Assembly (NCBI GenBank): GCA_946611445.1
Contig: CAMODP010000052.1
Span: 1 to 10,808 of the forward strand
From: an uncultured Eubacterium sp.
GTDB lineage: Bacteria > Bacillota > Clostridia > Lachnospirales > Lachnospiraceae
Direction: 5' to 3'
DNA: 10,808 nucleotides
A program made the position numbers and the translations under genes. The notes beneath the pieces are model-generated. The model made no database searches. It was not told where the DNA came from and saw nothing but the letters and a program-made list of their open reading frames with translations. Positions 6,921 to 10,808 of the stretch are shown here, piece by piece. Each line of letters begins with the position of its first letter. Position 1 is the stretch's first letter.

Positions 6921-7955
6921 ATGAGTTTCACATTTATCAAAAACCTGCCGACGCCTGAGGAGCTTTCGGAAATCGTTCCGGTATCCGCCACTGTGCAGAA
7001 GATAAAGAAGGAGCGCGACGACCTGATCCGTGCCGTCTTCACCGGCGAATCCAACAAGTTTCTGCTGATTATCGGGCCCTGTTCCGCCGACAATGAGGAA
7101 GCTGTACTTGAATATGTAGAAAGACTGGCGAAGGTCCAGGAAAAGGTCGCTGACCGCCTGGTCCTGGTCCCGCGTATTTATACGAACAAGCCACGCACGA
7201 CGGGGATCGGCTATAAGGGCATCACGCACCAGCCGGATCCCGAGAGGCAGCCGGATCTGGCCGCAGGCCTGATTGCCATGCGCAGGATGCATATTCACGC
7301 CATAGAGAATTCCGGCCTGACAGCGGCCGATGAAATGCTCTATCCGCACAACTGGAGTTATGTGTCGGATTTTCTGTCGTATGTTGCGATAGGCGCCCGT
7401 TCTGTCGAAAACCAGCAGCACCGTCTGACCGTCTCGGGCATGGACATACCTGCCGGCATGAAAAACCCTACCAGCGGCGACCTGACGGTAATGATTAATT
7501 CCATCATCGCGGCGCAGTGTCCGCACACCTTCGGATACCGCAACGGAGAATACCGGACCAGCGGAAATCCCCTCGCCCATGCAGTGCTCCGGGGAACCAC
7601 AAACAAACACGGCAACAACATCCCCAACTATCATTTTGAGGATCTTGAGCTGCTGCTGCAGAAATACGACGAGACCACCCTGCAGAATCACGCGGTCATC
7701 GTGGATACAAACCACGCCAATTCAGGAAAGAAGTACGATCAGCAGCCCCGCATCGCCAGGGAAATCCTGAACAGCCGGCGCTATGATCCTCTTGTGGCGC
7801 GTCTGGTAAAGGGCCTGATGATTGAGAGCTATCTGGAGCCGGGCTGCCAGCAGATCGGTGCCGCGCACCACGTATACGGGAAGTCAATTACGGATCCCTG
7901 CCTGGGCTGGGATGACTCCGAGCGTCTGATCTATGAAATTGCCGCGCTGTGCTGA
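6921..7955 (+). CDS. aroF: 3-deoxy-7-phosphoheptulonate (DAHP) synthase, class I
   Basis: The enzyme condenses PEP and erythrose 4-phosphate to DAHP, the first step of the shikimate pathway to aromatic amino acids. The 344-residue protein matches the class I (AroF/G/H-type) barrel. Visible motifs are IGPCSAD (51-57, metal ligand Cys54), KPRTTGIGYKG (90-100, substrate binding), GARSVENQQHR (158-168), KNPTSGD (181-187), DTNHANSGK (262-270, ligand His265), ESYLEPGCQ (302-310, ligand Glu302) and KSITDPCLGW (321-330, ligand Asp325). There is no fused chorismate mutase or ACT domain, so any feedback control would use the N-terminal segment and inter-subunit sites as in the E. coli isozymes. Which aromatic acid inhibits it cannot be read here, so the F/G/H letter is nominal. 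It is alone on the plus strand, between the divergent phosphatase and the convergent recombinase genes. Confidence 0.95.
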   Translation: MSFTFIKNLPTPEELSEIVPVSATVQKIKKERDDLIRAVFTGESNKFLLIIGPCSADNEEAVLEYVERLAKVQEKVADRLVLVPRIYTNKPRTTGIGYKGITHQPDPERQPDLAAGLIAMRRMHIHAIENSGLTAADEMLYPHNWSYVSDFLSYVAIGARSVENQQHRLTVSGMDIPAGMKNPTSGDLTVMINSIIAAQCPHTFGYRNGEYRTSGNPLAHAVLRGTTNKHGNNIPNYHFEDLELLLQKYDETTLQNHAVIVDTNHANSGKKYDQQPRIAREILNSRRYDPLVARLVKGLMIESYLEPGCQQIGAAHHVYGKSITDPCLGWDDSERLIYEIAALC

Positions 7956-7993
7956 CCGAGGCATTATCTGTCCTCAGCGATCAGAAAAATAAT

Positions 7994-8078
7994 ACGGGTT
8001 GCTGCATTGAGCGTCCTTCGCACATATATCCGAAAGAAACGGATAAACACGTGTAAAGGATGTCGGGCAGCAACCCGT
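7994..8078. terminator. Long nested hairpin between aroF and the recombinase gene; terminator or structured RNA
   Basis: ACGGGTTGCTGC (7994-8005) and GCAGCAACCCGT (8067-8078) are a perfect 12-bp inverted repeat. Inside, on the plus strand, GCGUCCUU (8011-8018) pairs with AAGGAUGU (8056-8063), GCAC (8020-8023) with GUGU (8051-8054), and UAUCCG (8027-8032) with CGGAUA (8040-8045) around the loop AAAGAAA. About 30 pairs stack into one rod. Three pairs are G-U on the plus strand and would be A-C mismatches on the minus strand, so the full fold favours plus-strand RNA. The U-rich tract ATTATTTTTCT, however, follows the outer stem on the minus strand, where it could terminate the recombinase message. 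It may serve both convergent genes. Confidence 0.6.
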
Positions 8079-8141
8079 CTCTGTTCCTTAATCTGTTTTC
8101 CCCAATCTGTTCTTTAAAGTTAAGAATGAAAAAGATCCTGA

Positions 8142-8981
8142 TTACACCAACTGCATGTAAATCTGTGTTGTGGTCACATCCGCGTGTCCTAACATCTGCT
8201 GCACGCTTCGGATGTCCGCCCCCTGCTGCAGCATGTGGGCAGCAAACGAATGCCTCATCGTATGCGGTGTGATATCCTTGGTGATGCCTGCCTCTGCGGC
8301 ATAACCCTTCAGAACCTTCCAGAAGCCCTGTCTGCTCATGGATGTACCCGAGCAGTTGGTAAACAGATACTCGCTGTCGTGCCCCTTCAGCAGACGTTCC
8401 CTGGCATTCGTCATGTAGGCCTCGACCGCTTCTTGCGTCATCTCATCCATCGGGATCACCCGTTCACGGCCGTTTTCCGCGCAGGTAAGATACCCTTTCA
8501 GCAGATTCACATCAACCACCCTGAGATGCACCAGTTCACTGACCCGTATGCCTGTCGCGTAGATCAGGCAGATCATGGCCCGGTCCCGCAGACCTTTGTC
8601 CGTATTCAGATTCGGCTGACTGAGCAGCTTCACCACTTCTTCTCTTGTCAGGATCTGCGGCGCCTTTTTCTCCACCTTCGGCGGTTTCAGCCGCTCGGAC
8701 GGATCCCGGTCGATCTTCTTTTCGTGCAGCATATACTGATAGAAAGATCGGAGAGAAGCAATATTCCTGGACACCGTAGCCGGTGACATGTGGTCTCTTT
8801 CCAAAAACAGCAGATAGGAATTCAGATTTGTCTCCGTCACCTGCGTCAGGTCCCCTATTTCCTGAGAAGCAAAGTAATCGGCAGCCTTTTTCAAATCCCT
8901 TTCATACGATATTTCTGTGTTATACGAAATCTTCCTGATATCGTGCAGGTAAGAAATGTACTCCTGAATTGCATTTATCAT
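8142..8981 (-). CDS. Tyrosine recombinase, XerC/XerD-like, with short C terminus
   Basis: This is a site-specific tyrosine recombinase of the Xer type, which normally resolves chromosome dimers at dif or acts as an integrase. Residues 1-85 form the SAM-like core-binding domain (YISYLHDIRKISYNTEISY). Residues 109-279 are the catalytic domain: Arg146 in ATGIRVSEL, His240 and Arg243 in PHTMRHSFAAH, His266 in MLGHADVTTT, and nucleophile Tyr275. Two features are odd. The hairpin that normally reads GKGxKER here reads AENGRER (168-174), putting Glu169 where the catalytic lysine is expected. The protein also stops four residues after Tyr275, whereas Xer proteins usually continue about 20 more (279 versus about 295-300). 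Neither other frame after the stop looks like the missing tail. It has its own promoter (9041-9068) and GAGG site. It may be a housekeeping paralogue, a specialised recombinase or a decaying gene. Confidence 0.88.
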   Translation of the reverse strand: MINAIQEYISYLHDIRKISYNTEISYERDLKKAADYFASQEIGDLTQVTETNLNSYLLFLERDHMSPATVSRNIASLRSFYQYMLHEKKIDRDPSERLKPPKVEKKAPQILTREEVVKLLSQPNLNTDKGLRDRAMICLIYATGIRVSELVHLRVVDVNLLKGYLTCAENGRERVIPMDEMTQEAVEAYMTNARERLLKGHDSEYLFTNCSGTSMSRQGFWKVLKGYAAEAGITKDITPHTMRHSFAAHMLQQGADIRSVQQMLGHADVTTTQIYMQLV

Positions 8982-9040
8982 ATACCAAATACCTCTGTCT
9001 GATATTGTAAAAGCAATTCACCCTTCAAAACGCAAATTCT

Positions 9041-9068
9041 ATTATACCCGGATTTTTGGGAAATGCAA
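9041..9068 (-). promoter_or_regulatory. Sigma-A promoter of the recombinase gene
   Basis: On the minus strand, -35 TTGCAT (9068-9063), a 16-nt spacer and -10 TATAAT (9046-9041). The start would be about 50-55 nt before the ATG at 8981. The gene therefore has its own transcript and is not simply read through from the upstream membrane-protein gene, which ends at the 9115-9170 hairpin. Confidence 0.8.
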
Positions 9069-9097
9069 ACCGCATTTTCCGCATAACCACGCGGTTT
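9067..9097. repeat. Short inverted and direct repeats upstream of the recombinase -35 box
   Basis: AAACCGC (9067-9073) and GCGGTTT (9091-9097) form a 7-bp inverted repeat with a 17-nt loop. CCGCAT is directly repeated 9 bp apart (9070-9075, 9079-9084). The left arm touches the -35 box. It could be a regulator site or a weak hairpin; nothing stronger can be said. Confidence 0.3.
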
Positions 9098-9114
9098 TTC
9101 GGCATTTTGAACAT

Positions 9115-9170
9115 AAAAATACAAGATGTTGTGACAGATTATGTTCCCCTGTCGCACATCTTGTATTTTT
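9115..9170 (-). terminator. Bidirectional terminator after the small membrane-protein gene
   Basis: AAAAATACAAGATG (9115-9128) and CATCTTGTATTTTT (9157-9170) form a perfect 14-bp inverted repeat. It extends inward by TGTGACAG (9130-9137) with CTGTCGCA (9149-9156) after one bulged T, 22 pairs in all, around an 11-nt loop. The A-tract and T-tract at its ends make it a terminator in both directions. On the minus strand it closes the hydrolase/membrane-protein unit, 30 nt after the stop. One inner pair is U-G only on the plus strand, and more T-runs (CATTTTTGTTAATTTTTTT) follow on that strand, so it would also block antisense transcription. Confidence 0.8.
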
Positions 9171-9199
9171 CATTTTTGTTAATTTTTTTCAACGTTTTA

Positions 9200-9568
9200 T
9201 TACAGCCCGGAAACAGAGTCAGTATCATCACCACAGGCATCGTCAGCAGCAGAGTTCTCTTCCGCAGCGGAATTACCGTCAGTCGTTTCCTCGGCATCTT
9301 CCTGCGCTTCAGCAGCAGACGGTTTCTTCATTTCTTCAGCGTCTTCCGGCTCTTCGGCCGGCTTCAGCTGGCTTTTAATAAAGGAGCCGGTCAGGATTAC
9401 GCCCGTCACAAAAAAGACTGCCATAGCCGCGATCCCGACGATGCGCATGGTTCCCACCATTTCACCGTTCAGGATACCGTCCTTAAACAGCTGGTATGCC
9501 AGATACAGCAGATACAGTCCTGCCACGACGCGCAGGATATTGGATGAATTCTGGTTGCGGTTGAACAT
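9200..9568 (-). CDS. Small two-helix membrane protein with acidic tail, unknown function
   Basis: I do not recognise a family for this 122-residue protein. Residues 11-28 (ILRVVAGLYLLYLAYQLF) and about 42-63 (starting RIVGIAAMAVFFVTGV) are two hydrophobic helices joined by a short polar turn. Residues 68-122 form an Ala/Glu/Asp-rich tail with about 19 acidic and two lysine residues, likely disordered. Basic residues at both outer flanks (Arg4, Arg13, Lys65, Lys69) suggest both ends are cytoplasmic, but this is weak. The first helix starts too deep and is not followed by a clear cleavage site, so it is not a convincing secretion signal. The ATG has AAGGAGTG about 6 nt upstream, and the gene begins 13 nt after the hydrolase stop, so the two are surely co-transcribed and perhaps translationally coupled. 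A 22-bp terminator hairpin follows. Confidence 0.8.
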   Translation of the reverse strand: MFNRNQNSSNILRVVAGLYLLYLAYQLFKDGILNGEMVGTMRIVGIAAMAVFFVTGVILTGSFIKSQLKPAEEPEDAEEMKKPSAAEAQEDAEETTDGNSAAEENSAADDACGDDTDSVSGL

Positions 9569-9581
9569 GGTACACTCCTTT

Positions 9582-10739
9582 TTACATCAATAATTCTGTT
9601 CCTACATCGCACAGGATGCCCCGCTCCGCGTCTGCCAGCCATTCCGCCATGGACGGGCCTCCGTGGTTGCGGAAATAAAACCGCTTCTGCCGGACAGCCG
9701 TGTGGACGGTTCCCCCGAGCAGAAATCTGAGGTTGCGGAAGTCATAGACAAACATGCTGAAGGCCGGGGTGATTTTTTTCAGGTCGCGGATCATCCCGCG
9801 CATATTCCGATAGTACTGCTCCTGTACTTCCCTGTCCGTGCTGTACTCCTTGTGTGTCACATCATTGTAATATGCGCTGAGCAGGTAATCCCTGACAGAT
9901 CCCGCGTACAGATACCGGATGGTATCGCCGTACTTTTCATATAGCTGCCGGTACCAGTCCACTGTCAGGTTATTTGTGTGCACGGCCTCCCATCTCTCCG
10001 GGGCAGCCTTCCAGAGATCACGGATCGTGCTCTTCCACCGTCTGTACAGCAGCTGTGAACTGTCAGAGAGCAGCGTCACTTCCCTGCAGTCCGGATAATA
10101 CTGCGTCAGAATCTCATCTGCCAGCGCCGGCACGGCAAAGCCGCCCGCGCTGTCTCCCGCGATCAGCAGCCGTTCCGCCTCCGGGAACATCTCCCTGCAG
10201 ATCCGCATAGCTGCCAGAAAATTGCGGTGCCCGTGAAAATGCAGCACCTGCTGCGTCCCGTCCTCCGCCTCATAGGGAAAGGACGCGTCTCCTATATGCA
10301 GATCTCCGGTTGCATAGGTAACGACGACAAAATTCCAGTCATCAAACGGGTTTTTGGCATTCCCGATTTCCGTAATCCCTGTATTGATGTTCATGAACTG
10401 CGTAAACGGCCGCAGGTTGTTCCAGTAATAGTTCGGCATGCCCGCCGCGACCTTGGCTCCCGTCACAGGCCTGGCCGCGGTAAACGCATTCCACGCCATC
10501 CCGCCTCCCGACAGAAAAACACACAGCCTGCGCGAGGCAGCCTTCTTCACATAGATATGGTACTCCGACCCGTCTCCGGACATACCATCCGGAACAGGGA
10601 TCCTGTACCAGATCTGCTCCTGCAGGTCACCGTCCGGCACCGGGGCCTCATACCGGCGTTCATACTGCCCGATGGCATCCTCGACAAAGGTTCCCACTTC
10701 CTGCGGAAAATGAATCGGATGGGGGAATCTCTCCTTCAT
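9582..10739 (-). CDS. Pectinacetylesterase/Notum-family alpha/beta hydrolase
   Basis: The protein (385 residues) looks like a serine carboxylesterase of the pectinacetylesterase family, which includes plant PAEs and animal Notum. Evidence is the oxyanion-side motif LSGGGMAWNA (76-85), VTYATGDLHIGD (140-151, matching the family's C/T-G-D-V-H segment), and the nucleophile elbow GDSAGG (195-200) with Ser197. Asp293 (YYNDVTHKEYS) and His346 (GGTVHTAVRQ) are my candidates for the other triad members. There is no signal peptide or lipobox, so it should be cytoplasmic, unlike secreted plant PAEs. Its substrate is unknown: deacetylation of an imported oligosaccharide or another acyl ester are both possible. 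AGGAGG lies only 4 nt before the ATG. A TACAAT hexamer at 10808-10803 may be its -10 box, with the -35 outside the window. The small membrane-protein gene follows at 13 nt. Confidence 0.85.
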   Translation of the reverse strand: MKERFPHPIHFPQEVGTFVEDAIGQYERRYEAPVPDGDLQEQIWYRIPVPDGMSGDGSEYHIYVKKAASRRLCVFLSGGGMAWNAFTAARPVTGAKVAAGMPNYYWNNLRPFTQFMNINTGITEIGNAKNPFDDWNFVVVTYATGDLHIGDASFPYEAEDGTQQVLHFHGHRNFLAAMRICREMFPEAERLLIAGDSAGGFAVPALADEILTQYYPDCREVTLLSDSSQLLYRRWKSTIRDLWKAAPERWEAVHTNNLTVDWYRQLYEKYGDTIRYLYAGSVRDYLLSAYYNDVTHKEYSTDREVQEQYYRNMRGMIRDLKKITPAFSMFVYDFRNLRFLLGGTVHTAVRQKRFYFRNHGGPSMAEWLADAERGILCDVGTELLM

Positions 10740-10808
10740 GCAGCCTCCTGAAGTTAGTTTTTTAGAGATTGAAAAAGTCTGAGCGGGTTCCGTACATGAG
10801 ACATTGTA

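Noticed and set aside
6864..7715. A 283-codon minus-strand frame opposite aroF
   Set aside because: The plus strand encodes a clear DAHP synthase with all metal ligands. The antisense frame has no domain or start signals.
7990..8080. A dif site near the Xer-like gene
   Set aside because: I found no 11-6-11 arrangement resembling Firmicute dif; the AT-rich centre at 8024-8029 is only the inside of the hairpin.

Overview
The window looks like a chromosomal segment of an anaerobic, moderately GC-rich Firmicute, most likely Clostridia and possibly Lachnospiraceae. The reasons are strong AGGAGG-type ribosome binding sites, clean TTGACN/TATAAT promoters, a gap-pgk-tpiA cluster that includes pyruvate,phosphate dikinase, and proteins of clostridial style. 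The lineage is an inference from style; no rRNA or other marker gene is present.

Region 1 (1-5897, minus strand) is a central-carbon block transcribed gap, pgk, tpiA, ppdK. It covers glyceraldehyde-3-phosphate to 3-phosphoglycerate, triose-phosphate isomerisation, and the PEP/pyruvate step through PPDK. The ppdK gene runs off the left edge and lacks only about its last 30 codons. A strong promoter precedes gap. The gap-pgk gap of 182 nt holds an intrinsic terminator and other hairpins, and I see no clear second promoter, so pgk-tpiA-ppdK may depend on regulated readthrough.

Region 2 (5894-7955) is a divergent pair. A PHP-family histidinol-phosphatase-like gene reads leftward and a class I DAHP synthase reads rightward. 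Each has a near-consensus promoter, and between the two -35 boxes lies a perfect 15-bp palindrome with a partial second copy. DAHP synthase uses PEP, so this entry point to aromatic biosynthesis sits beside PEP-metabolising genes.

Region 3 (7956-9068) holds an 85-nt nested hairpin between convergent aroF and a XerC/XerD-like tyrosine recombinase. The recombinase ends only four residues after its catalytic tyrosine and has Glu where the catalytic lysine is expected.

Region 4 (9115-10739, minus strand) is a two-gene unit: a cytoplasmic-looking pectinacetylesterase/Notum-family hydrolase, then a small two-helix membrane protein with an acidic tail, ending at a 22-bp hairpin.

Most of the window is ordinary housekeeping sequence. 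The points that deserve follow-up are the intergenic RNA/DNA structures (7994-8078, 6799-6853, 4666-4718) and the atypical recombinase. I found no CRISPR array, tRNA, rRNA, insertion sequence or phage genes, and no clear previously undescribed multi-gene system.
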